Source: Nanobdellota archaeon
GTDB taxonomy: Archaea; Nanobdellota; Nanobdellia; Pacearchaeales; GW2011-AR1
Direction of reading: 5' to 3'
DNA: 5,378 bases
Assembly: GCA_018816205.1 (NCBI GenBank)
Contig: JAHIWJ010000097.1
Location: forward strand, 1 to 5,378
Part shown: positions 1 to 4,125 of the stretch, in pieces
Layout: each line of letters starts with the position of its first letter
How positions within the stretch are numbered: position 1 is the stretch's first letter
Notes under the pieces: generated by a model
The model's database searches: none
What the model was told of the DNA's origin: nothing
What the model saw: only the letters and a program-made list of their open reading frames with translations
Translations under genes and position numbers: made by a program

Positions 1-81
1 CACACTTTCTGCCTAGAAAATATCTGTCTGACAATATCTTTTTCATTACTCTCGTCGTAGTTTTACTTAATTATAAACTTT

Positions 82-110
82 TTTGGTGCTAGAATGCTAT
101 AATCACCAAA
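82..110 (+). promoter_or_regulatory. TATA-like box framed by a 7-bp inverted repeat
   Basis: TTTGGTG (82-88) and CACCAAA (104-110) are perfect inverted repeats 15 bases apart, and the gap contains TATAAT at 98-103. If this is the TATA box, transcription would begin near 126, six bases before the ATG at 132. A second AT-rich candidate is TTATAAA at 71-77. The palindrome around the box could be a repressor site, but that is inference from position alone. Confidence 0.3.
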
Positions 111-131
111 GAATATTTTGATGATACTTCA

Positions 132-350
132 ATGAATTTTAGACTAAAAAAACTAAAAATTATTACTCTATCAGTTATTTTCTTAATTTCAACATTTTTA
201 ATAGCCGGATATAATTACAGCAATCAACAAAGTTTGGGAGACCTCACTCCAATGGAATTCTTTATCATACAAGCCCTGATATTTTCGATAATTTTAACTC
301 TAATCGTCTATTTAGTTTGGAGTTTGATTGAAAAGAACAAATCAAAATAA
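132..350 (+). CDS. small two-helix membrane protein, unknown function
   Basis: This encodes a 72-aa protein that I do not recognise. It has a basic N-terminus (R4, K6, K7, K9), a hydrophobic segment at about 10-26, a short polar loop (28-42, with a Gly-Asp-Leu-Thr-Pro turn at 36-40), a second hydrophobic segment at about 43-65, and a Lys-rich tail (67-72). By the positive-inside rule both ends should face the cytoplasm and the loop the outside. The first segment could instead be an uncleaved signal anchor. No SD site precedes the ATG, and the closest TATA-like box (98-103) would give an almost leaderless mRNA. A four-codon reading frame starting at ATG 121 ends in a TGA that overlaps this ATG; I take it as chance. 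No neighbour hints at a function. Confidence 0.6.
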   Translation: MNFRLKKLKIITLSVIFLISTFLIAGYNYSNQQSLGDLTPMEFFIIQALIFSIILTLIVYLVWSLIEKNKSK

Positions 351-470
351 AAGAGTATCTTCACCTCTCCCCACATTCGGATATATCGTTCTGCCGCATC
401 AGCGGACTTGTGAACAATCTTGAAGAATGTCTCAAATCATAACTTTTTGTTTACATATTTTGAAACCCTT

Positions 471-533
471 GGAGGGGAGGTTTAATTCAAACTAAACAGA
501 TGAACTAAACGTCCTCTCCCGGGCAAAAAGAGG
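471..533 (+). other. two mutually exclusive hairpins and an orphan SD-like site
   Basis: GGAGGGGA (471-478) can pair with TCCTCTCC (512-519), eight pairs including one G-U. CCTCT (513-517), inside the same right arm, can instead pair with AGAGG (529-533). AGAGGTGAT (529-537) is close to the ideal archaeal ribosome-binding sequence, but no start codon follows at a usable distance. The layout resembles a regulatory switch or the leader of a lost gene. The pairing is seen in the sequence; the function is not supported by anything else. Confidence 0.25.
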
Positions 534-558
534 TGATAATAAATAGAGTCATAAGTGG

Positions 559-566
559 TATTTAAA
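559..566 (+). promoter_or_regulatory. TATA-like box without an adjacent gene
   Basis: TATTTAAA contains the same TTTAAA core as the four gene promoters in this window. Using the 26-base offset those promoters suggest, a transcript would start near 589-590, just ahead of the stem that begins at 601 and far from any ORF. This supports a separate RNA transcript but does not prove one. Confidence 0.35.
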
Positions 567-589
567 CTTTTCGGTTTGTTGTAACTTCT

Positions 590-660
590 CAATGGGAACA
601 GTGTTAACTACCATTTGAAAGGGACGTATGACCCATGTAACAAAGTGCGTTTAACACAGA
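590..660 (+). ncRNA. candidate small structured RNA (possibly H/ACA-like)
   Basis: A perfect 7-bp stem GTGTTAA (601-607) / TTAACAC (651-657) encloses a second stem CATTTG (612-617) / CAAAGTG (641-647, one bulged G) and a GG (621-622) / CC (632-633) tip that holds GA (623-624), four loop bases and TGA (629-631). GA-N4-UGA at the tip of a stem is the form of an archaeal kink-loop bound by L7Ae, and the stem is followed at once by AGA (658-660), which could act as an ANA box. The 60-nt size suits a single-hairpin archaeal H/ACA guide. Against this, the stem next to the kink-loop is only two to three pairs and the guide pocket is poorly defined. A TATA-like box at 559-566 predicts a start near 590. 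The structure is seen; the class is a guess. Confidence 0.3.
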
Positions 661-678
661 AAGCCCTAAGCAAGTACA

Positions 679-687
679 TTTAAATAT
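679..687 (+). promoter_or_regulatory. TATA box of the 85-aa protein gene
   Basis: TTTAAATAT lies with its TTTAAA core centred 26-27 bases before the ATG at 708, so transcription should begin at or beside the A of the start codon. No SD sequence lies in between, which agrees with a leaderless mRNA. Confidence 0.65.
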
Positions 688-707
688 CTTATCTAAATCC
701 AAAATAC

Positions 708-965
708 ATGCCAGAACAAGAAAAAAGATATCTAGCAGTTCCAATTCATGAACTTCCCACCGCCCAAGCATTCTCCGAAGTAATGGATGCAAGAGCTTAC
801 AAAACACCCGTAGAAACAATCCGCAAAGAACTTACCACTGGGCTCGGCAAAGACCCCACAAGAATCGTCTCAGAATCCGAAAAGTCCGCACTCAGAGCCC
901 AAAAAGCCATGCAATGGGCCTTCTACGAAATTGTAAACGGCGAAATTGACACCTCCCCTTTTTAA
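708..965 (+). CDS. 85-aa soluble protein of unknown function
   Basis: I do not recognise this protein. It is charged and soluble, with no membrane segment or signal peptide. The first third is extended (a Tyr-Leu-Ala-Val-Pro-Ile stretch at 8-13); the rest looks mainly helical, with a likely amphipathic helix at about 56-78 rich in Glu, Lys, Ala and Arg. It lacks Cys pairs or other metal-binding patterns. The ATG is chosen because a TATA box at 679-687 sits at the leaderless distance and there is no earlier in-frame start nearby. C-ending codons are frequent, as in scpA downstream, which supports it as a native gene. It ends 146 bases before scpA, which has its own promoter, so the two need not be co-transcribed. 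The antisense frame at 604-819 is a shadow. Confidence 0.6.
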   Translation: MPEQEKRYLAVPIHELPTAQAFSEVMDARAYKTPVETIRKELTTGLGKDPTRIVSESEKSALRAQKAMQWAFYEIVNGEIDTSPF

Positions 966-967
966 CT

Positions 968-1069
968 ATCTCTGCTGAAAAAGTCATAATTTGCAGATAA
1001 TAGCAAGCGTGGTCGCGAGCAGGGATTCGACGACACAAAATATGCGGAAAATTCTAAACAACAAAGCCT
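968..1069 (+). repeat. decayed copy A of a short inverted-repeat (MITE-like) element
   Basis: The left end (968-985) matches the left end of copy B (2630-2647) at 14 of 18 bases, with TGAAAAAGTC (976-985) identical. The right end CAACAAAGCCT (1059-1069) is an exact 11-base match to copy B at 2696-2706, and the preceding GGAA.ATT stretch is also similar. The interior (about 70 bases) is different from copy B. The left arm has drifted, so the two ends now pair at only about six of eight tested positions. The element begins three bases after the stop codon of the upstream gene and stops 15 bases before the TTTAAA core of the scpA promoter. Confidence 0.5.
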
Positions 1070-1082
1070 TCTAATCAAAACT

Positions 1083-1090
1083 AATTTAAA
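1083..1090 (+). promoter_or_regulatory. TATA box of scpA
   Basis: AATTTAAA has its TTTAAA core at 1085-1090, centred 24-25 bases before the ATG at 1112, so the scpA message is probably leaderless. No SD sequence precedes the start. Confidence 0.6.
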
Positions 1091-1111
1091 CCGTCTTTCC
1101 CAGAATAAACC

Positions 1112-2088
1112 ATGACTGATTCTCAAACTCAAGAACCCATTCAGGAAACGCCAAAAAAAGACAAGGTCGGCCAAGAACAAATTCACGGCCTGATTTTCGG
1201 CGAACAACTTAGTTGGCATTCCATAATCCTAGACCTCATAAATTCCGAACAGCTCGACCCCTGGGACATCGACCTTGTCGTCCTAACAAACCGCTACCTG
1301 GAAAAATCCACGAGCTGGAAGAAGCCAATCTCTTCATCTCTTCAAAAGTTCTTTTCGCCGCAGCTCTCTTGCTAAGGATAAAATCAGAAATTCTGCTCAA
1401 CCATGACCTTCCTACACTAGACGACATTCTATTCGGCAGAAAAGAAGAAAGGCATTACGAACAAGAACGCATCGAACTAGAAGACGAAATTCCAGACCTA
1501 GTCCAAAGAACACCTCTTCCGAGGCATCGAAAAGTTTCCCTCAACGAACTCCTCTCTGCATTAGGCAAAGCCATTACAACCGAAAACAGAAGAATAAAAA
1601 AAGTCGTTGTGGCAAAACAGCAGGAAATCGAAACCGCCATCGCAATTCCAAAAGGCACAATCAACCTCAAAGACATGGTCAAAAGCGTTTACACAAAAAT
1701 CAAAAATTTCTTCTCGTCAGGAAGAGAACATCCCATAGAATTTTCCGAACTCCTCGGAGACAAAAGCAACATCCCCGAAGAGAGAATCAACCACTTCGTC
1801 CCGCTCCTCCACCTGGACAACCAGCACAAAATTCTCCTCGAGCAGGAACAGCACCTTGCAGAAATCAAAGTCTGGCTAAAAGAACTCCACAACAAAAAAT
1901 TCGAACAAGAATTAGAAATCATGCGCAAAGAAGCCGAGATCGCAATGCAGCAGGATATGCTCACTCAACAGCAGGAAGATTCCTACAAAAACCAAGAAGA
2001 AACAATCGAAGACGAGGTCCCAGAAAGAGCCAGCGCTTTCGCAGAAAAACACACGCGGGAAATAAGCCAGGACGACGACAGAGAATAA
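1112..2088 (+). CDS. scpA: ScpA, kleisin subunit of the SMC complex, interrupted by a -1 frameshift
   Basis: ScpA bridges the two heads of an SMC dimer and helps to organise and segregate the chromosome. Reading in frame from ATG 1112 gives residues 1-65, ending Asn-Arg-Tyr-Leu-Glu-Lys; that frame then runs to a stop at 1373-1375. Moving back one base inside the A5 run at 1302-1306 restores the family pattern (Ile-His-Glu-Leu-Glu-Glu-Ala, then Ala-Ala-Leu-Leu-Leu-Arg-Ile-Lys-Ser) and reads on to the TAA at 2086-2088, 325 aa in total. Residues about 30-97 form the SMC-binding helical N-domain with the Asp-Pro-Trp-Asp-Ile-Asp motif; about 205-256 form the C-terminal winged helix. Residues 257-325 are an extra Gln/Glu/Lys-rich tail, likely coiled coil then disorder. 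The start is fixed by a TATA box 25 bases upstream. A missing A in a sequenced homopolymer, a real mutation, or slippage on Lys AAA are all possible. SMC and ScpB are not in this window. Confidence 0.88.
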
Positions 2089-2089
2089 A

Positions 2090-2142
2090 CTGCCCAATCG
2101 CAGCAAACTACGGGATATCATCAGCGCAGACTTTCTGGGCAG
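2090..2142. repeat. 7-bp inverted repeat downstream of scpA
   Basis: CTGCCCA (2090-2096) and TGGGCAG (2136-2142) are a perfect inverted pair with a 39-base interior, starting one base after the scpA stop codon. The interior holds the first copy of the direct repeat at 2099-2118. No U-tract follows on the plus strand, so it is not a typical terminator; it may protect the 3' end of the scpA message. Confidence 0.35.
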
Positions 2143-2202
2143 GTAGGTGGGACAAAGGGCGCGAAAGATTACTTCTCCAAAACGCAGCAACCTGCGGAGT
2201 AT
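2099..2202. repeat. pair of 20-base direct repeats, each a small hairpin
   Basis: CGCAGCAAACTACGGGATAT (2099-2118) and CGCAGCAACCTGCGGAGTAT (2183-2202) agree at 16 of 20 bases, 84 bases apart. Each can fold: the second makes a perfect CGCAG/CTGCG stem (2183-2187 with 2192-2196) around a four-base loop, and the first makes the same stem with one mismatch. They lie in the gap between the convergent scpA and the 120-aa gene. Confidence 0.4.
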
Positions 2203-2220
2203 TCAACTCAAAAAAATAAA
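2197..2220 (-). terminator. U-tract terminator of the 120-aa gene
   Basis: Read on the minus strand, two bases after the TAA stop at 2223-2225 come runs of T (the complement of 2210-2216 is T7, preceded by a shorter T run), the signal used by archaeal termination. Beyond it GAGT (2197-2200) and ACTC (2206-2209) can form a short stem. The run is on the correct strand only for the leftward gene. Confidence 0.5.
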
Positions 2221-2222
2221 AC

Positions 2223-2585
2223 TTAGTCTATAACTACTGGTTTTCTAGCAAGAATTGATTTCATAACATCTCTGCTAAAAACATCAGACGGAAAATCGTA
2301 GTAATCTGTTCGATTATCCGGAACGGCAACTTGTCGCAAAGGAAAAACCCCCACGTACTCTGCTCCAAATATCCTATGAACTGTCTGATTATTTCCACCA
2401 CGACAAAGTCTCAAATAATGCCCTTCTATCCACAACGAATCATTAACTCCTTTAATTACAACGCCCACATTAACTGAACACGGCTTTAAATCAGGGCTTC
2501 CGTCAACACGAGCTCTATGCACACCCATTACAACCCTGCCCACATAAGCAGACAACGCATCCACTGTACCCTCAATCGGCTCCAT
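2223..2585 (-). CDS. 120-aa protein of unknown function
   Basis: I do not recognise this protein. It has no membrane segment and no signal peptide. Alternating hydrophobic and polar residues suggest a mostly beta fold: about 16-24 (Val-Gly-Arg-Val-Val-Met-Gly-Val-His), 37-47, 50-60 and 73-90, followed by a helical C-terminal stretch (about 99-114). Two Cys (37 and 61) are too few for a clear metal site. The ATG at 2585 is supported by a TATA box centred 26-27 bases upstream, which predicts a leaderless message; the G run just before the ATG (complement of 2592-2596) would then not be in the mRNA. A U-tract follows the stop at once, so it is likely a single-gene unit. It is divergent from cspA, with 191 bases between the start codons that contain repeat copy B. 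Confidence 0.6.
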   Translation of the reverse strand: MEPIEGTVDALSAYVGRVVMGVHRARVDGSPDLKPCSVNVGVVIKGVNDSLWIEGHYLRLCRGGNNQTVHRIFGAEYVGVFPLRQVAVPDNRTDYYDFPSDVFSRDVMKSILARKPVVID

Positions 2586-2608
2586 TAAAATCCCCCTAAT
2601 CCGCGATA

Positions 2609-2614
2609 TTTAAA
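2609..2614 (-). promoter_or_regulatory. TATA box of the 120-aa gene
   Basis: TTTAAA, within TTTTAAATATC on the minus strand, is centred 26-27 bases before the ATG at 2585. The core is palindromic, so it could in principle also be used rightwards, which would start a transcript inside repeat copy B. Exactly 15 bases separate it from the left end of that element. Confidence 0.6.
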
Positions 2615-2628
2615 ATTATCTCTCCGCC

Positions 2629-2706
2629 AGGCTTTGTTGAAAAAGTCTAAAATTGAGGTTTGTCTAGGATCAAAAACCCCGCCAAGGAAGATTTCCAACA
2701 AAGCCT
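2629..2706. repeat. inverted-repeat (MITE-like) element, copy B
   Basis: AGGCTTTGTTG (2629-2639) and CAACAAAGCCT (2696-2706) are perfect 11-bp inverted repeats. The left end, GGCTTTGTTGAAAAAGTC (2630-2647), resembles the terminal repeat I remember for IS903, an IS5-family insertion sequence (GGCTTTGTTGAATAAATC; 16 of 18 match). The 56-base interior codes for nothing and has a nested GGTTT (2657-2661) / AAACC (2674-2678) stem. I see no target-site duplication at the ends. It lies midway between two divergent TTTAAA boxes, 15 bases from one and 14-15 from the other. Alternatives are a hairpin RNA or a shared operator. The repeat structure is seen; the IS relationship is recalled, not searched. 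Confidence 0.55.
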
Positions 2707-2719
2707 AGAAAATCGAAGC

Positions 2720-2727
2720 ATTTAAAA
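2720..2727 (+). promoter_or_regulatory. TATA box of cspA
   Basis: ATTTAAAA has its TTTAAA core at 2721-2726. Using the offset seen at the other starts, transcription would begin near 2750 and leave a leader of about 27 bases that includes the SD site, unlike the leaderless genes around it. Confidence 0.55.
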
Positions 2728-2766
2728 GTGAATTTTGTCTGCCTATAAAACCACCAAAAAACACAC

Positions 2767-2773
2767 AGGAGGT
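2767..2773 (+). promoter_or_regulatory. strong Shine-Dalgarno site deciding the cspA start
   Basis: AGGAGGT ends three bases before ATG 2777. This rules out the longer frame from TTG 2735, whose extra 14 residues are not part of the cold-shock family and whose codons would overlap the predicted leader. It is the strongest SD in the window. Confidence 0.8.
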
Positions 2774-2776
2774 AAA

Positions 2777-2974
2777 ATGAAAGGAAAAGTAAAATTCTTC
2801 AATGAATCGAAAGGTTTTGGGTTTATTACACCTGAAAGCGGCAAAGACATCTTTGTACATCAGTCAGCACTGCCTGAAGGCGTAACCCTCAGCGAAGGAG
2901 ATTCCGTCACATTTGACGTAGAAGAAGGCGAAAAAGGCCCAAAAGCAGCGAACGTCAAAAAAGATGCTGAATAA
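2777..2974 (+). CDS. cspA: cold-shock domain protein (CspA family)
   Basis: This 65-aa protein is a single cold-shock domain, a five-stranded beta barrel that binds single-stranded RNA and DNA and acts as an RNA chaperone. The family signatures are complete: Met-Lys-Gly-Lys-Val-Lys-Phe-Phe-Asn (1-9), RNP1 Lys-Gly-Phe-Gly-Phe-Ile (12-17), RNP2 Ile-Phe-Val-His-Gln (25-29), Gly-Asp-Ser-Val-Thr-Phe (41-46) and Gly-Pro-Lys-Ala-Ala-Asn-Val (54-60). The usual Trp of the Lys-Trp-Phe-Asn motif is Phe7 here, a common substitution. It has its own TATA box, a leader and a strong SD, and two stop codons in tandem (2972-2977). Its G content is closer to its C content than in neighbouring genes. Together with the bacterial abundance of this family, this suggests acquisition from a bacterium. 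Its stop lies eight bases from that of the convergent operon. Confidence 0.95.
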   Translation: MKGKVKFFNESKGFGFITPESGKDIFVHQSALPEGVTLSEGDSVTFDVEEGEKGPKAANVKKDAE

Positions 2975-2981
2975 TAAAACT
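2971..2981 (-). terminator. weak T-rich terminator of the envelope operon
   Basis: On the minus strand, directly past the TGA at 2983-2985, the sequence reads TAGTTTTATTATT, a short U-rich tract of the archaeal type. It overlaps the cspA stop codon, so leftward and rightward transcripts probably overlap by some bases. No U-rich tract follows cspA on the plus strand. Confidence 0.3.
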
Positions 2982-2982
2982 A

Positions 2983-3363
2983 TCAGCTCCCTAAAAATCT
3001 GAAGGGTCTGATATCACCCTCATTTCCAGTATACGTAAAACGCGGTTGAACACTTCGGATATTCCCAATTACCGGATCACTTGTGCTAATTCCTAAAATC
3101 TGAAACAATTTAGGCAGCCTAACCAACTCTGCCTGCGTGAAAGGAGAGTCTCTGCCCACCTTCGGAGCTGCACCATAAAGTTCCCCGGCCCTAACACTAG
3201 AAAGATACATAATCATCCCATAAGCACTACTAAAGCCCATTTTCCTAAAGTGCTCCGCGCAGAAATCTCCCACAAGCATCCCGCCCATAGTTTCTCTAAC
3301 TTTTGAAGCAACTCTCGTCCTCGCGTAAGCAGCATTTATGCTGCACCCAGGTCTGCGTCTCAT
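2983..3363 (-). CDS. 126-aa protein of unknown function, last gene of the operon
   Basis: I do not recognise this protein. It starts with a basic segment (Met-Arg-Arg-Arg-Pro-Gly-Cys) and looks like a mixed alpha/beta soluble protein; the middle (about 20-60) has a hydrophobic pattern with Gly and Met (Met-Gly-Gly-Met-Leu-Val-Gly-Asp) but no convincing membrane helix. Three features fix the start at ATG 3363: it overlaps the TGA of the upstream gene as ATGA, a GGGAGG sequence lies just before it, and the earlier GTG at 3381 has no SD. Translational coupling to the DUF1616-like gene suggests a related role, but nothing in the sequence shows it. Being the last gene of an otherwise membrane and surface operon, a cytoplasmic partner is possible. 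A shadow frame cannot be wholly excluded; the ATGA overlap and SD argue against it. Confidence 0.55.
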   Translation of the reverse strand: MRRRPGCSINAAYARTRVASKVRETMGGMLVGDFCAEHFRKMGFSSAYGMIMYLSSVRAGELYGAAPKVGRDSPFTQAELVRLPKLFQILGISTSDPVIGNIRSVQPRFTYTGNEGDIRPFRFLGS

Positions 3364-3758
3364 CCCCCTCCCTTCCACCACACCGCCCCAGCACCGATTA
3401 AAATCAAAACCAGCACCACAAAAAAACTGCTCAAAACACTAATCTTCAACCCGACCAGATTCAGATAGAAAACCGCCAATGGAACTATTGCTATCGAAAG
3501 CGCAAACGAAAGAGCAATTCTCTCAATAATATCTATTCGGCGCCCGCCCTCCCCAAGCCCAGCCCGTGCAGGAAAGAAAACAAAACTCCAAACAAACCCC
3601 GGCAAAAACAAAACATATACACTCCCAAAGACTACTCTAAAGCTTTCAAAATAACTCATCTCGCTGAAAAATCCAACAACAACCGTAACCAACTCCAGCG
3701 CAATCAAAACAATCACCGCTCGGATTATCAGCTTCATCCAATCAGCTCGCCTATCCAT
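3360..3758 (-). CDS. DUF1616-like four-helix membrane protein
   Basis: The 132-aa product has four likely membrane helices at about 10-31, 40-62, 79-101 and 106-127. The stretch Phe-Leu-Pro-Gly-Phe (51-55) with Phe-Phe-Pro (61-63), and Ile-Glu-Arg-Ile-Ala-Leu-Ser-Phe (78-85) followed by Ser-Ile-Ala-Ile-Val-Pro-Leu (88-94), fit the membrane core of DUF1616 (Pfam PF07760), an uncharacterised archaeal family. Many members are longer, with an extracytoplasmic part after the helices; this one stops after helix four, so it is a minimal version, and the neighbouring genes may supply the missing part. The ATG at 3758 overlaps the previous gene by eight bases and has GGAGG (complement of 3765-3769) six bases upstream; Met8 is a less likely start. 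The function is unknown; the context points to the cell envelope. Confidence 0.75.
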   Translation of the reverse strand: MDRRADWMKLIIRAVIVLIALELVTVVVGFFSEMSYFESFRVVFGSVYVLFLPGFVWSFVFFPARAGLGEGGRRIDIIERIALSFALSIAIVPLAVFYLNLVGLKISVLSSFFVVLVLILIGAGAVWWKGGG

Positions 3759-4125
3759 CTCGTTCCTCCAGAACCAAAAAGCTCAAAAGCACAATCAGCG
3801 CTCCCGCAATCAGCGAAATCACCCACGACAACCATCCCAGATCCCCCGTCTTAAACTTAATAATAACAAATCCTAAAATCCCCAGCACAACAACAAACCA
3901 ATAGTCCAAATTCTTAACTCTCTCCCGCGGTTTCAAAGGCGTCTCCGAAAACACATCCAAAATCCCCGCAACAATTACCAAGATTAAAAGATAATTTAAA
4001 TTCAAATATACCGAAACGATTCCTTCCCACAACTGCTCAAACAGCAATAAAATCAAATACGTCACCAAAAGCGTTTGAAACAAATGGTTCACCAATTCTG
4101 CGTTATGCCCTCTAAACAATTTCAT
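3751..4125 (-). CDS. 124-aa four-helix membrane protein, unknown family
   Basis: The product has likely membrane helices at about 15-34, 39-59, 75-92 and 98-118, with a conserved-looking cytoplasmic loop between the second and third (Pro-Leu-Lys-Pro-Arg-Glu-Arg-Val-Lys at 63-71) that is strongly basic; the N- and C-termini are then also cytoplasmic. I do not recognise the family. The ATG at 4125 overlaps the stop of the large upstream gene as TAATG (one base shared), so translation is probably coupled; the GTG at 4134 would lie nine bases earlier and is less likely. A G-rich run precedes the start but is only a weak SD. It overlaps the DUF1616-like gene by eight bases, so the two helix-bundle proteins are probably made together and may form one membrane complex that carries or assembles the surface protein. 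Confidence 0.65.
   Translation of the reverse strand: MKLFRGHNAELVNHLFQTLLVTYLILLLFEQLWEGIVSVYLNLNYLLILVIVAGILDVFSETPLKPRERVKNLDYWFVVVLGILGFVIIKFKTGDLGWLSWVISLIAGALIVLLSFLVLEERDG
3765..3769 (-). promoter_or_regulatory. Shine-Dalgarno site inside the envelope operon
   Basis: GGAGG on the minus strand lies six bases before the ATG at 3758 and within the end of the upstream coding region. It decides that start over Met8 and shows that internal operon genes here use SD-led initiation while first genes are leaderless. Confidence 0.7.

Larger units (their letters stand above)
351..707. other. gene-free intergenic stretch with several hairpins
   Basis: I see no credible gene here on either strand. 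It does hold a CCGC/GCGG hairpin with an ATCA loop (394-405), a T5 run at 443-447 that could end transcripts from the 132-350 gene, a GC-rich pairing region (471-533), a TATA-like TATTTAAA (559-566), a candidate structured RNA (about 590-660) and the promoter of the next gene (679-687). I found no tRNA, rRNA or CRISPR pattern. The length is unusual for a region whose other genes are tightly packed, so an RNA gene is plausible. Confidence 0.6.

Noticed and set aside
351..700. RNase P RNA, SRP RNA, 5S rRNA or box C/D RNA in the long gap
   Set aside because: I could not find the conserved cores of these RNAs; boxes resembling C (GTGATAA) lack a matching D box at a usable distance.
604..819. 71-aa minus-strand frame over the start of the 85-aa gene
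   Set aside because: No promoter or SD, Leu/Cys-rich shadow composition, and it runs across a stronger gene and its TATA box.
1011..1040. tRNA-like string (GGGATTCGAC) upstream of scpA
   Set aside because: The flanking bases do not form a T-stem and no acceptor, D or anticodon arms can be found.
1213..1305. Separate gene start at TTG 1213 for the second part of scpA
   Set aside because: The first 31 residues from that start are Pro/Arg-rich and unlike ScpA, while the other frame over the same bases encodes the expected ScpA N-terminal domain; the frame change at the A run explains both.
1912..2190. 92-aa minus-strand frame over the scpA 3' end
   Set aside because: It is antisense to the ScpA tail, has no start signals, and its hydrophobic content mirrors the Glu/Lys/Gln codons of the real gene.
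2735..2776. Upstream TTG start for cspA
   Set aside because: The ATG at 2777 has a strong SD and begins the family consensus exactly; the TTG would lie upstream of the predicted transcript start.
3364..3381. GTG start at 3381 for the 126-aa gene
   Set aside because: There is no SD ahead of it, whereas ATG 3363 has a GGGAGG sequence and the ATGA overlap.
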